Counted from the stretch's first letter, positions 1 to 8,118 are shown. The stretch: 64,000 nucleotides of DNA from CAZYTX01 sp964650485 (GCA_964650485.1 CAZYTX010000007.1:1-64000), one strand, 5' to 3'. Numbers and translations: made by a program. Notes: a model not told the origin generated them from the letters alone.

Positions 1-135
1 CACCCGCCTGCCAAAGTCTTGTACTGCGGGCAGGTAGAAATCTATGTGTGTTACCATTGTTCTCTCCCTCCCCTTCCTTGGCTCTCTCTTCTTCCCCTCG
101 GCGTCCCCTACGGGCCTACGTGCTTGGCGTTCGCG
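1..135. repeat. 135-bp direct repeat, copy 1 (cut by window edge)
   Basis: Identical, as read, to 1033-1167 (offset 1032). It begins at the window edge, so its left boundary is unknown. It lies 14 bp beyond the stop of the enoyl-CoA hydratase gene on the minus strand. It contains a pyrimidine-rich tract and the arms CCTGCC/GGCAGG, which can form a hairpin. Confidence 0.85.
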
Positions 136-149
136 TCTGGGCGTGTTTT

Positions 150-860
150 TTACTCACCCGGCAGCTTCATCTCCTGGATGGCCTCGGGGTCGAGTTCGTC
201 AATTATTCTTGCCACTTCCCTTGCCCACCTCTTTTTTGTGATGCCGAACGCGGGCTGTGCCTTGCCGGCCATGAACCTTGCGAGCTCCAATGAGCTTTGC
301 ACCACCTGGTCCTTTGCTACGACTTTTGTGGCAAAGCCGGCGTCAACCGCCTCGGGCCCGGAGTAGCGCCTGGCCGACCATGCCATCTCCCTGAAGCAGC
401 GCCTTCCCAGCCCGTGCTCGCATATCGCGATCATGCCCGGCAGGAATGGTATGTTTATGTCCAGCTCCGGGAAGCACACCCAGCCGCGGTCCTCCCTTAC
501 TATGCGGAAATCGAACCCAGAGGCCCATATTGTGCCCAGTCCGAAGGCGTGTCCGTTTATGGCCCCTATGACCGGCTTTGCAAAAAGCGCGGTGTCCTTT
601 AACAGCCGGGTCACGTCGAGCAGGAACTGGACCAGGGCCTCGCGGTCCTGGGCCATCATCCATTCCAGGTCCAGGCCGTTGCAGAAGAACTTCTCGTGAG
701 CGCCGGTGAGCACCACTGCTTTTACTGACCCGTCTTCAAAGAGCTCTGACAGTGCTTGTCTGAGCTCGCTGGTGAACGGCCCTGAAAGCCTGTTCTCGCT
801 CTTGTGGTCCATAGTCATGAGAGCCACGCCGTCTTCCACCTTCCAGCTTACCCACTGCAT
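150..860 (-). CDS. enoyl-CoA hydratase/isomerase family protein
   Basis: This 236-residue crotonase-fold protein probably acts on enoyl-CoA thioesters in the cytoplasm. The oxyanion-hole segments are visible as FFCNGLDLEW (about residues 58-67) and NGHAFGLG (about 103-110), and a single acidic candidate lies in FPELDI. The FCNG-DLEW, GHA and DRG...ELDI pattern is closer to delta3,delta2-enoyl-CoA isomerases of the plant ECI/PECI type than to a two-glutamate hydratase. That makes isomerase the better guess, but the substrate is unknown. A strong AAGGAG ribosome site lies 8 bp before the ATG. The gene follows lptG but is separated from it by a 319-bp repeat-containing gap, and copies of the same 135-bp repeat flank it. 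Confidence 0.85.
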   Translation of the reverse strand: MQWVSWKVEDGVALMTMDHKSENRLSGPFTSELRQALSELFEDGSVKAVVLTGAHEKFFCNGLDLEWMMAQDREALVQFLLDVTRLLKDTALFAKPVIGAINGHAFGLGTIWASGFDFRIVREDRGWVCFPELDINIPFLPGMIAICEHGLGRRCFREMAWSARRYSGPEAVDAGFATKVVAKDQVVQSSLELARFMAGKAQPAFGITKKRWAREVARIIDELDPEAIQEMKLPGE

Positions 861-1179
861 TTGTTTCTCTCCTTTTTAAACAGTGCCTGTTGCGAAACTC
901 ATTTTATACCTCGAAGGGATTGAACAACAGGCTTTTATCCAGTTTACCTGCTCGCTTTGCTCCCGCCTGCGCCGTGCCTTCGCTTTGCGCGCCTGCCTGT
1001 GCGGCCACGCAGACAGGGCAGGCAGGCGCACACACCCGCCTGCCAAAGTCTTGTACTGCGGGCAGGTAGAAATCTATGTGTGTTACCATTGTTCTCTCCC
1101 TCCCCTTCCTTGGCTCTCTCTTCTTCCCCTCGGCGTCCCCTACGGGCCTACGTGCTTGGCGTTCGCGGCTTGGCGTTTA
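861..1179. other. intergenic region with hairpin and repeat
   Basis: This 319-bp gap between lptG and the hydratase gene holds copy 2 of the 135-bp repeat (1033-1167). Next to it is a long palindrome with a perfect 10-bp stem (989-998 with 1020-1029), which could be a minus-strand terminator or REP-like element without a T tract. A TATAAA-like box near 900-906 could be the -10 of the hydratase gene, but I see no good -35. I see no protein gene that I believe here. Confidence 0.6.
1033..1167. repeat. 135-bp direct repeat, copy 2
   Basis: This copy matches positions 1-135 without a difference that I can see. It lies 12 bp beyond the lptG stop codon on the minus strand. Both copies therefore sit just downstream of a gene on the same strand, like a 3'-end element. 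The two copies bracket the hydratase gene. Confidence 0.9.
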
Positions 1180-2265
1180 CTATTTTCTAATCCTTGAAAA
1201 GAGCACCACGCCTATCCCACCGAAGATAATGTTAGCTGCCCATGCCGAGATCCATGGCGATACCATGCCGCCCTTGCCCAGGGACACCATTAGGGCTATG
1301 ACCACGAAGTAGCCGAACCCTATGACCACCGCGGCCAGTATTGGCAGTGCGATTCCTCCGGACCTTACCGGCCGTATGGCCAGGGGGATGCCCACCATGA
1401 CCAGGATGAGGGTGGCCACTGGTATTGCGAACCTGGTGTGCAGCTCCACCCTCAACGCCGCGTCCGGGAGAGCATAGCGGTGAATCTTTTTCATCTGCCT
1501 TCGTAGCTGTTCAAGGGTCATCTCCTCGGGGTCCCGCTGCACCTTTAAAAGCTCTTGTGCGCTTGCTTGTATATCAACGTCCAGGCTCTGGTGCTTCGAG
1601 GTCCGGGGAACGTCGCCGGTAAACTCGCGCATTGTGACGTCGTTTGCCTGCCAGCCCTGATCATTATTGAAGGACGCGGACTTGGCCAGGACCTCCCTTG
1701 TAAGCTGAAACCCCTTGCCGGTCTCGAAAATTGTGAGCCCCTTTATCCTGGCCGTCTTTCGCTCGATTTTTTCAATCCGCAGTATTTCAGGCGACTTTCC
1801 CTTTGCCTCGCTCACGTACCAGAGCCGCTCTCCGGGGCTTGTCTCCTCGCCCCGGATTTCCTGCCTGGCGGACAAGAATTGGCGGTTCCCTATTGGCACC
1901 AGTGTGTTGCCTATTGCAAATGTGAACAGTCCGATCGTCACCGAGGCCGCCAGAATGGGTGCTGCTGTTCTTGCAAGGGAAAAGCCCGCGGCTCGCATGG
2001 CCATGAGCTCGTGCTTCTGGTTCATCTCTCCCAGGACGATCATGGCTGAAAGCAGTGCCGCAAGGGGAGAGCCCATGTAAACGGTCTGGGGAAGCTGTAG
2101 CAAGTAAAATTTCAGTATGGAATGCAATGATGCTCCCTTGGTGGCTACCAGGTAGTTGAGGCTGTCGAGCACGCTTATCACGGTGAACAGGAAGGACAGT
2201 GCGACAAGCGCCCCCGCGAACATGGCGAAGAAGGACTTGAGCACGTACCTGTCGAGTATTCGCAT
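1180..2265 (-). CDS. lptG: LPS export ABC transporter permease LptG
   Basis: This 361-residue YjgP/YjgQ-family inner-membrane permease would be half of the LptF-LptG core that extracts LPS for the LptB2FG exporter. The N-terminus (MRILDRYVLKSF) and three early membrane segments are typical. A periplasmic jelly-roll region follows (about 130-250), and then three C-terminal membrane segments. The start codon overlaps the lptF stop as TGATG, so the two genes are translationally coupled. Length is normal for the family. LptG rather than LptF is assigned from its position second in the pair and its N-terminal sequence. No lptB or lptA/C is present in the window. Confidence 0.9.
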   Translation of the reverse strand: MRILDRYVLKSFFAMFAGALVALSFLFTVISVLDSLNYLVATKGASLHSILKFYLLQLPQTVYMGSPLAALLSAMIVLGEMNQKHELMAMRAAGFSLARTAAPILAASVTIGLFTFAIGNTLVPIGNRQFLSARQEIRGEETSPGERLWYVSEAKGKSPEILRIEKIERKTARIKGLTIFETGKGFQLTREVLAKSASFNNDQGWQANDVTMREFTGDVPRTSKHQSLDVDIQASAQELLKVQRDPEEMTLEQLRRQMKKIHRYALPDAALRVELHTRFAIPVATLILVMVGIPLAIRPVRSGGIALPILAAVVIGFGYFVVIALMVSLGKGGMVSPWISAWAANIIFGGIGVVLFSRIRK

Positions 2266-3455
2266 CAGACTTGCCCGCCCTTTTCCCGGCGCTGCTTCAG
2301 TCTTTCAAGCAGGTAGTACACGTTGTCCTCCAGAACGGATAAAACCATGATCGGACGCTCGCGGTTCTTTTGGCGGAGCATGTAAAACCCGCTCGCGAGT
2401 ATCAAAAGGTCCGGGAGCCAGATTGATACCCCGGGCGCAAGCCACCCCTGGAGCGACATGAACCTCGCGAAGATCATCATGTAGTAAAAGGCAGCGGAGA
2501 GTATGACCGCGACTATTATGGACCTGGCCCTCCCTGCCCTGGGCGGCTGTATGCCGAGCGGGACCGCCCAGAAGCACAGGGCCAGGCAGGACAGCGGCCA
2601 TGAGAACCTCTCGTGTAGCTGTATGATGATCTTGAGCTTGCTTTCGCTCATCTCCTTTTTTTTTGATATCTCGCTCATCATGCCTGTGAGGTCCAGCTCC
2701 TCCCTCTTCTTGCCCTTCCTGCCCGGCTCCTCTCCGAGGTCCAGTCTCATGCGGCAGGTCTCGAACTCCACGAATTCCTCCCTGCCCTCTTCCCTGTCCT
2801 CGCGGACCATGGTCCCGTTTAAAAGCCAGAGTTCGTTTTCCAGCCTGGAGGGGTCGTGCACGAACCTTGCCTTTTCAGCGAAGACCACCAGCCTTGACCT
2901 CCATGACGAATGCCCGGGCCACTCTTCCCTTGCAGCCATCACTCCCAGGAGCTCCCTCCCCCTTCTCTCGCGCACGTAAAAGAAGGTCTGGGGAATAAGC
3001 TCTATAAAGGTCCTCTCCTCCACCGCGGCTTCGGTGCGGGTGCGCACGATCTTATACTGGAGCTTCCTGGTGGCAAAGGCGGCCTCGGGCGAGAGCACCT
3101 GGGACGAGAGCATTGACAAAGAAGAGGTGAAGAATGCGAACAGCAGCACCGAAGGGAAAAGCCGGTACAGGCTCACACCCGCGGACTTGAGTGCGGTGAC
3201 CTCGTTGTCCGAGCTCCACCTTCCCACGGCGATGATTATTGAAAAGAGCGTCACAATGGGGACCACGATAAGCAGGACCGAGGGCAAGAGGTAGATCATC
3301 AGCATGCCCATGTCCATAAGACCCACGCCCCGGTTGACAGCCCACTCGGCGAGTTGGATGATCCGCTGGCTCATGAAGATCGAGGTGATGATAAAAAGTG
3401 ACAGGCCGAACACGGCCATGACCTCGCCCAGCAGGTATTCACGCACCAGACGCAT
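2265..3455 (-). CDS. lptF: LPS export ABC transporter permease LptF
   Basis: This 396-residue YjgP/YjgQ-family permease partners LptG. It begins MRLVREYLLGEV, has membrane segments near residues 12-32, 52-75 and 100-120, a charged periplasmic region (about 135-275) and three further membrane segments near 290-375. An extra charged stretch around residues 215-270 (rich in E, R and K) makes the periplasmic part slightly longer than usual. No strong ribosome site precedes the ATG. It lies 90 bp after gltX, separated by a REP-like hairpin, so read-through from gltX is possible. Confidence 0.9.
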   Translation of the reverse strand: MRLVREYLLGEVMAVFGLSLFIITSIFMSQRIIQLAEWAVNRGVGLMDMGMLMIYLLPSVLLIVVPIVTLFSIIIAVGRWSSDNEVTALKSAGVSLYRLFPSVLLFAFFTSSLSMLSSQVLSPEAAFATRKLQYKIVRTRTEAAVEERTFIELIPQTFFYVRERRGRELLGVMAAREEWPGHSSWRSRLVVFAEKARFVHDPSRLENELWLLNGTMVREDREEGREEFVEFETCRMRLDLGEEPGRKGKKREELDLTGMMSEISKKKEMSESKLKIIIQLHERFSWPLSCLALCFWAVPLGIQPPRAGRARSIIVAVILSAAFYYMMIFARFMSLQGWLAPGVSIWLPDLLILASGFYMLRQKNRERPIMVLSVLEDNVYYLLERLKQRREKGGQV

Positions 3456-3492
3456 GTACTACATCATAATCGGCAAAGAGCTGTCCGGGCAA

Positions 3493-3543
3493 GTGGGAGC
3501 GAGCTTCTGCTAGAGATTATCGAGGCCGGAAGGCCTCTCCCAC
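3493..3543. repeat. REP-like palindrome
   Basis: The ends GTGGGAG and CTCCCAC are inverted repeats. Inside the right arm is a perfect GAGGCC-GGAA-GGCCTC hairpin. The left arm GTGGGAGCGAGCTT resembles REP elements known from pseudomonads. It sits in the 90-bp gap between gltX and lptF and may slow or stabilise the transcript end. Confidence 0.6.
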
Positions 3544-3545
3544 AT

Positions 3546-5030
3546 TCACCCGCTCTGCGACAGCGCAAGCTCCAGCCTCTTTTTCACCCTCTCCCTGCCG
3601 AGCACGGAAAGCATCCCGGGAAGCTCCGGCCCTGCCAAGCTCCCCGAGACCGCGGCCCTGACGGGCATGTAAAGGTCTTTGCCACTGACCCCGGCTTCCG
3701 CGGCCGTGCTTTGCATGATCGCGCGGAAGGCTTCCTCGTCCAGGTCCTCCAAGCTGTCCAGCTTCTTGAGGAACGCCTGCACTACCGCCCTGCCCTTTTC
3801 TCTCGACAGCATGCTCCTGGCGCCGTCCTCCATCTCGGGCGGCTCGACAAGGTACGGCTTCATGGCATGGACAGCGTCCGTGCATGTATGGAGGTTGTCC
3901 CTGACCGTGAGCAGCGCCTTTTTAAGCCACTGGTCGGGCACTCTGTCCGAGAGCATGCCTGCGTGTTTGATGTACGGCTTCACCGCGGCAAGCATCCCCT
4001 CCGGGGAGAGGTCCCTCAGGTGCTTTCCGTTGATCCATTCGAGCTTTTTCATGTCGAACGCGGCCGGGCTTTTATTGACCCTTTCAAGTGTGAACTCCAA
4101 GATTGCATGCTCCCTGTCCATCACCTCTTTCCCGGAGGGGGACGACCACCCGATCCTTGCCAGGTAGTTGACCACCGCCTCGGGCAGGAACCCCTGGCTG
4201 TACAGGTCGTCCAGAGAGCTCACCCCGTGCCGCTTGCTCAAGGGCTTGCGGTCAGGACCGGTGATAAGGGGCAGGTGGGCGAACTGCGGCGGCTGCCATC
4301 CGAGTGCGCGGTGGATGAGTACCTGCCTGGGCGCGTTTGCCAGGTGGTCGTCGCCCCGGATCACGTGACTGATCCCCATTTGGTGGTCGTCCACCGCGGT
4401 GGTGAAGTTGTAGGTGGGAATGCCGCTGGCCCGCTGTATCACGAAGTCTCCGATCTGCTCCGCCCTCCACGAGACCCTTCCCCTGATGCAATCATGCCAT
4501 GAGACCTCGCCCCTGCCGGTGCGGAAGCGCCACACCGGGGTGAGCCCCTGCTCCATGCACATGTTGCACTCGTCCTGGGTAAGGTTCGCGCACCTGCCAG
4601 AGTAGCGGTAGGGTATGCCCTTCCTGGACATGTCCCTCCTCTCCTGCTCCAACTGCTCGTGCGTACAGAAACACGGATAGACAAAGTCCTTCTCGCGCAG
4701 GATGTCCAGGTGGCGGGAGTATATCGGGAGCCGCTCCGACTGGCGGTAAGGGCCGAGCTCGCCCGGGCCCTCATCGCTGAACCGGTGATAGCTGACCGGT
4801 CCCTCGTCCCAGTCCAGGCCCAGCCACTTGAGACTTATGTATATTGCCCGCTCCGATTCCGCGTCGAACCTGGCCCGGTCGGTGTCGTCAATCCTCAAGA
4901 TGAAGGCGCCCCGGTTGTGGCGCGCGAACAGCCAGTTGAACAAGGCGGTGTGTGCGTTGCCTATGTGCAAAAGCCCGGTGGGCGCGGGCGCGAACCTCAC
5001 CCTGATTGCATCCATTCCCATGCTCTTCAA
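3546..5030 (-). CDS. gltX: glutamyl-tRNA synthetase
   Basis: This class I aminoacyl-tRNA synthetase charges tRNA-Glu with glutamate. The HIGH-type motif appears as GLLHIGNAHTALFNW near residues 19-33, and the KMSKS equivalent is LSKRHG near residue 269. Zinc-type cysteines are present in YPCFCTHEQ and GRCANL (about 118-148). The anticodon-binding region fills the C-terminal half, and 494 residues is normal. The longest start is a TTG at 5030. ATG codons at 5021 and 5015 are equally possible and give 491 or 489 residues. The family N-terminus (IRVRFAPAPTG) begins just after the last of these. The form cannot be told discriminating from non-discriminating by eye. Confidence 0.95.
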   Translation of the reverse strand: MKSMGMDAIRVRFAPAPTGLLHIGNAHTALFNWLFARHNRGAFILRIDDTDRARFDAESERAIYISLKWLGLDWDEGPVSYHRFSDEGPGELGPYRQSERLPIYSRHLDILREKDFVYPCFCTHEQLEQERRDMSRKGIPYRYSGRCANLTQDECNMCMEQGLTPVWRFRTGRGEVSWHDCIRGRVSWRAEQIGDFVIQRASGIPTYNFTTAVDDHQMGISHVIRGDDHLANAPRQVLIHRALGWQPPQFAHLPLITGPDRKPLSKRHGVSSLDDLYSQGFLPEAVVNYLARIGWSSPSGKEVMDREHAILEFTLERVNKSPAAFDMKKLEWINGKHLRDLSPEGMLAAVKPYIKHAGMLSDRVPDQWLKKALLTVRDNLHTCTDAVHAMKPYLVEPPEMEDGARSMLSREKGRAVVQAFLKKLDSLEDLDEEAFRAIMQSTAAEAGVSGKDLYMPVRAAVSGSLAGPELPGMLSVLGRERVKKRLELALSQSG

Positions 5031-5138
5031 TCTTTAATGGTATTTGAGAGATAAGGGGATTTCAAACAAAGAAGCTTGCAAGACGCGGGTAAGGGCGAGT
5101 ATCGGGCGCACTCTCGTGCAAAATAAACTTTATATTTC

Positions 5139-5224
5139 GCACAGAGGAGACAGAGGAATGAAAATAAACGCAGGGCTTTTTGCTTTGGAATGATAAATTT
5201 ATGATCTCTCTGTGCTCTGTGTGA
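5139..5224. repeat. CACAGAG-type inverted repeat
   Basis: Imperfect inverted arms CGCACAGAGGAGACAGAGG (left) and CTCTCTGTGCTCTGTGTGAG (right) enclose an AT-rich core. It belongs to the same loose family as the repeats at 7604-7716 and 58228-58432. It fills most of the gap between pilZ and gltX. I see no gene here. Confidence 0.6.
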
Positions 5225-5242
5225 GAAAATTTTTGGTATATG

Positions 5243-5530
5243 TCACGCCACCAAAAGGCGCAGGCCCACCCTGTAAGGATATATGGCGTCCTCGGCCATG
5301 GGGTCCTGCATACACCAGCATACCTCGCTGGGTATCTCGGACACCTCATCGGAGTGGGGCAGCCTGGCGCAGAGTATACCCTGCTGGCCCGGCTTGAACT
5401 CCCTGGAAGCATATGCGCCCACCCCGTGAGTATGGGCGTCGCGAAGCTTGACCTCGGATAAAAGGCCGTCCTGGACAAAAAAACCGCTTGATTTGATGCG
5501 GCTGCGGCTCTCCACGCGTTTCTCTTCCAT
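5243..5530 (-). CDS. PilZ-domain protein
   Basis: This 95-residue protein is a stand-alone PilZ domain, a fold that usually binds cyclic di-GMP. The N-terminal RxxxR motif is present (RVESR, residues 5-9). The second motif, usually D/N-x-S-x-x-G, reads DAHTHG, so the serine is histidine. The rest follows the family pattern: a GVGAY strand, KPGQQ, a V-W strand and a final YRVGLRL strand. Binding may be weakened or changed. A good GGGAGG site lies 5 bp before the ATG, and a promoter is visible at 5580-5609. No partner gene is adjacent. The domain call is by pattern only. Confidence 0.65.
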   Translation of the reverse strand: MEEKRVESRSRIKSSGFFVQDGLLSEVKLRDAHTHGVGAYASREFKPGQQGILCARLPHSDEVSEIPSEVCWCMQDPMAEDAIYPYRVGLRLLVA

Positions 5531-5579
5531 TGGTCCTCCCGGAATCTATAAGATTAGTCGGCGAAAAGCATATGTACAT

Positions 5580-5609
5580 ATTTTAATGCGGGCACTGCAC
5601 GTTTGTCAA
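5580..5609 (-). promoter_or_regulatory. sigma70-like promoter for the PilZ gene
   Basis: On the minus strand TTGACA (5609-5604), an 18-bp spacer and TAAAAT (5585-5580) precede the PilZ gene by about 50 bp. Confidence 0.6.
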
Positions 5610-5644
5610 GCCTACGGTTCTGCGTACCAGGCGCGTCGTCCCGG

Positions 5645-5986
5645 TCAATTCTTGTCTGCGAGCCTGATAAATCTTTGCAAAAGAAGGTCTTCAATATTTC
5701 GACGGGAATCCCAAACCGCGAGGACGTAGACCTTGCCATCCGATATCCTGTAGATTATTCGCCAGGGCCGGATAATCAACTCACGATAAGTAGTGACCCC
5801 TTGAGCGCCAAGCTCGGGAACCACACGGCCCCGGCCGGGAAAGCGCTCCAGGCCGGACGTCTTGGCCCTGATCTTTTTAAGGACCTTCAAGGCTTTTGCT
5901 GGATCGTCTTCGAAAATGGATTGGAAGATTGCCGTAAGGTCGCGCTCGGCTACGTGAGACCAAAGCACCCGATAGCGGCGACTCAT
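5645..5986 (-). CDS. RelE/ParE-family toxin
   Basis: This 113-residue protein looks like a type II toxin of the RelE/ParE superfamily. Features are the start YRVLWSHVAERDL, an alpha-helical hairpin with ALKVLKKI, the central ERFPGRGRVVPEL stretch, and the strands YRELIIRPWRIIYRI and KVYVLAVWDSRRN. The ERFPxxGR...RPWRIIYR pattern fits ParE-like plasmid-stabilisation toxins better than RelE ribonucleases, but the target (gyrase or ribosome) cannot be decided. Its ATG overlaps the antitoxin stop by 4 bp, the usual arrangement for a coupled pair. Confidence 0.85.
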   Translation of the reverse strand: MSRRYRVLWSHVAERDLTAIFQSIFEDDPAKALKVLKKIRAKTSGLERFPGRGRVVPELGAQGVTTYRELIIRPWRIIYRISDGKVYVLAVWDSRRNIEDLLLQRFIRLADKN

Positions 5987-6264
5987 TTCTTCTTTGCCTT
6001 AAAGGAACTCTCCAAGTCGGCGAAAACCTGGTCCTGGTCCTTGACTTTGCCCTCTCGGACCTCAGCCTCGCCCTGGGCCAGCAGCTTCAACATGCCCAGG
6101 GCTTTACGCGTCTCCTCGTAGCTTTTCGGGTCCTGGAGCACCGCGCGGGGTTCTCCATTCTGGGTAATAACCACCGGCCGGCGCGTCTGGTTTATCTGTT
6201 CGAGTAAATCCGCGGCCTTGGTCTTAAGATAGGTCACGGGTTTGATGTCGCTAACAATGTTCAT
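5983..6264 (-). CDS. Phd/YefM-family antitoxin
   Basis: This is the antitoxin partner of the overlapping ParE-like toxin. The N-terminal DNA-binding half shows the Phd/YefM pattern: VSDIKPVTYLKTKAADLL, then RRPVVITQNGEPRAVL. The charged C-terminus (about 60-93) would wrap the toxin. An ATG at 6270 is also in frame, but it is only 2 bp from the GGAGG site at 6273-6277, whereas the ATG at 6264 is 8 bp away. I therefore prefer 6264 (93 residues). Such antitoxins normally repress their own promoter, here at 6287-6314. Confidence 0.85.
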   Translation of the reverse strand: MNIVSDIKPVTYLKTKAADLLEQINQTRRPVVITQNGEPRAVLQDPKSYEETRKALGMLKLLAQGEAEVREGKVKDQDQVFADLESSFKAKKK

Positions 6265-6286
6265 GTTCATATCCTCCGATCCTTTT

Positions 6287-6314
6287 ATGATACTTAATTC
6301 GGTCCGATTGTCAA
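6287..6314 (-). promoter_or_regulatory. promoter of the Phd/ParE operon
   Basis: On the minus strand a perfect TTGACA (6314-6309), a 16-bp spacer and TATCAT (6292-6287) lie about 23 bp before the antitoxin start. Confidence 0.7.
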
Positions 6315-6336
6315 CTTAAACCTCACATCTCAGGCC

Positions 6337-7554
6337 TTACGTGCGGTATGCCGCGTTTATCTTGACGTAGTCCGGTGAGAGGTCGCAGGTGTAAATAGTG
6401 CGGCTTTGTTTTCCCCTGCCGAGCCTAATGAGGATTGTGAACTCTGTGCCGGAAAGTATGGTTTTTGCACGTTTTTCCGAGTAGGCGGACGCCACGGCCC
6501 CGGCTTTTACCACAGATGCCTTGGCCCCGTTCTTTGAGATGAAATGGACATCCATCTTTTCTGGGTCCACTGGTGCGCCGCTGCTCCCGAGGGCAGCCAT
6601 CACCCTGCCCCAGTTGGGGTCTCCCGCGTGTATTGCGGTCTTTACCAGGGGAGAGTTCGCCACCCTCCGGGCCGCGGCGTCAGCCTCCTTCACGGTCCTG
6701 GCGCCCTTGACCGTAACCTTGAACATCTTTGTGGCCCCTTCCCCGTCCGCTGCGATCATGCTCGAGATCTCCAGGCAGACCTCGGAAAGAGCTTTCTGGA
6801 AGTCCTTCATGCCCCTCTTTGACGAGGCCGGGCTTTTTCTTGACTCACCGCTTGCCAGCATGAGCACGCAGTCGCTGGTTGAGGTGTCCCCGTCAATTGT
6901 CAGGGCGTTGAAGGAGTCCTTTGCTGCCTGCGCTAACGTCCTCTGCAAGTCGCCTCTTTCCATCTCGGCGTCTGTGAGCACGTATGCCAGCATGGTGGCC
7001 ATGTCTGGCATTACCATGCCCGCTCCCTTGGCCGCTGCAAGGATTGTCACGCTGGAGCCCCTGGAGCTTATCCTCCTCGTGCAGGTCTTTGGATATGTGT
7101 CCGTGGTCATGATGGCCCTGGCAAATTCGGAAAGTCCCTCCGGCCGGGCCTTGCCAGCCAGCCGGGGGATAGAGGACAGCATGCGCTGCAAAGGAAGCGG
7201 CTCTCCTATGACCCCGGTCGAGTTCATGAGCACCCCGGCCGGTCTCAAGCCAAGCTCTTTGGCAAGCGCCCCTGTCAAGGCTACCGAGTCGTCCATGCCC
7301 CTTTTTCCCACGCAGGCGTTGGCGTTCCCCGAGTTCACAAGCACGGCCTGCGCCTTCCCACCCTTTGCGCGCATTCTTCTTTTGCAGAGGATGATAGAGG
7401 GAGCCTTGACCCGGTTTCTGGTGAAGATCCCGGCCGCGGGGCACGGCCTTGGGGCAAGTATAAGCCCCATGTCGAGCCCGCCCTTCTTTTTTATGCCGGC
7501 CTTGACCGCGGAGGCCGCGAAACCCGGCACTTTCAGGGTCTTTGTCCGCTTCAT
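6337..7554 (-). CDS. argJ: bifunctional glutamate N-acetyltransferase / amino-acid N-acetyltransferase ArgJ
   Basis: ArgJ moves the acetyl group from N-acetylornithine to glutamate in the cyclic arginine pathway, and may also make N-acetylglutamate from acetyl-CoA. The self-cleavage site is clear: KGAGMVMPDMATML (about residues 177-190), cut between Ala and Thr to give alpha and beta chains. Other family marks are NSGNANAC (about 73-80), MTTDTYPK (about 149-156) and the C-terminal YTCDLSPDYVKINAAYRT. At 405 residues the length is normal. A purine-rich AAGGGAAGAG site precedes the ATG. Other arg genes are not in the window. Confidence 0.95.
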   Translation of the reverse strand: MKRTKTLKVPGFAASAVKAGIKKKGGLDMGLILAPRPCPAAGIFTRNRVKAPSIILCKRRMRAKGGKAQAVLVNSGNANACVGKRGMDDSVALTGALAKELGLRPAGVLMNSTGVIGEPLPLQRMLSSIPRLAGKARPEGLSEFARAIMTTDTYPKTCTRRISSRGSSVTILAAAKGAGMVMPDMATMLAYVLTDAEMERGDLQRTLAQAAKDSFNALTIDGDTSTSDCVLMLASGESRKSPASSKRGMKDFQKALSEVCLEISSMIAADGEGATKMFKVTVKGARTVKEADAAARRVANSPLVKTAIHAGDPNWGRVMAALGSSGAPVDPEKMDVHFISKNGAKASVVKAGAVASAYSEKRAKTILSGTEFTILIRLGRGKQSRTIYTCDLSPDYVKINAAYRT

Positions 7555-7603
7555 GTTCTCTTCCCTTCAGTGATGTCCAAAATAGACACTATACGCAAAG
7601 GTT

Positions 7604-7716
7604 TTTATCACACGGAAGCACGGAGAACACAAAGATTCAGAAAAAGACCGCCCCTTTTCTGTGAGATAAGCAAAAAAAACTCTGACTTTTATTTGCATTA
7701 CTCTGCGGTGTGAAAT
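7604..7716. repeat. CACGGAG-type inverted repeat
   Basis: The left part reads ATCACACGGAAGCACGGAG and the right part CTCTGCGGTGTGAAAT, an imperfect inverted pair of the same family as at 5139 and 58228. It lies exactly where the symporter remnant ends and may mark the deletion point. Confidence 0.5.
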
Positions 7717-7947
7717 AGAGCTTCCATTTTGGAAAAAAGTGTCCTCCCTGACATGTCTTCCTTGTTCTTCAGCGCTTCCGGGGACTCGCGGCTGATGCCA
7801 AACTCGCGTAGGGGGACAGGCCCCCAGTCGCCTTCCCCCCAGTATGAATTCGGAGAGGGTCAGCGACATCCTGTAGCTTATAGTCCCCACTACCAGCAGC
7901 AGCAGGAGGTAGATACCGAAGGAGATTAAAATCCCGTCATCTCCCAC
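7717..7947 (-). pseudogene. remnant of a sodium:solute symporter (SSF) gene
   Basis: From a GTG at 7947 the reading frame gives a typical SSF N-terminus: one membrane segment (ISFGIYLLLLLVVGTISY) followed by LSEFILGGRRLG, the conserved DFxLGGRxLG region. Right after this (near 7817) the frame loses family character. A shifted frame continues to a stop inside the adjacent repeat and shows no recognisable symporter sequence. About 450 residues of a normal symporter are missing. The gene is therefore a 5' stub, probably left by a deletion or repeat-mediated event. Confidence 0.6.
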
Positions 7948-7951
7948 CGGT

Positions 7952-8047
7952 TCAGCCCCTCCGGCCGGAAAGTACGAAGTAGACGACCGCGCCCGCCAGG
8001 AAAAGCGCCGGCGGCGCCAGTATCCACAGCCATGTCCACGGTCCCAT
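7952..8047 (-). CDS. 31-residue single-span membrane peptide
   Basis: The ORF starts with MGPWTWLWIL and ends FVLSGRRG, with one hydrophobic span and a positive C-terminus. It stops 4 bp before the GTG of the symporter remnant. Its size, PW...VVY pattern and position just ahead of an SSF gene fit the small accessory peptides often encoded beside such symporters. That is inference from layout. No strong ribosome site is visible. If real, it is an orphan now that the symporter is broken. Confidence 0.4.
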   Translation of the reverse strand: MGPWTWLWILAPPALFLAGAVVYFVLSGRRG

Positions 8048-8118
8048 GATTAACAAGGACCCTGAATGCAGGCGAGGCGCCCGGATTTTTTCGCCTTAAA
8101 AAAGGGATGGACTTCCAC

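Noticed and set aside
904..1089. 61-residue minus ORF with a purine-rich leader inside the repeat region
   Set aside because: It runs through the 135-bp repeat and the palindrome, has low-complexity Ala/Gly/Cys sequence, and the repeat copy at 1-135 does not carry the same full ORF.
6521..7573. 350-residue plus-strand ORF opposite argJ
   Set aside because: Mirror ORF produced by GC-rich codon use. argJ on the other strand has all family motifs.
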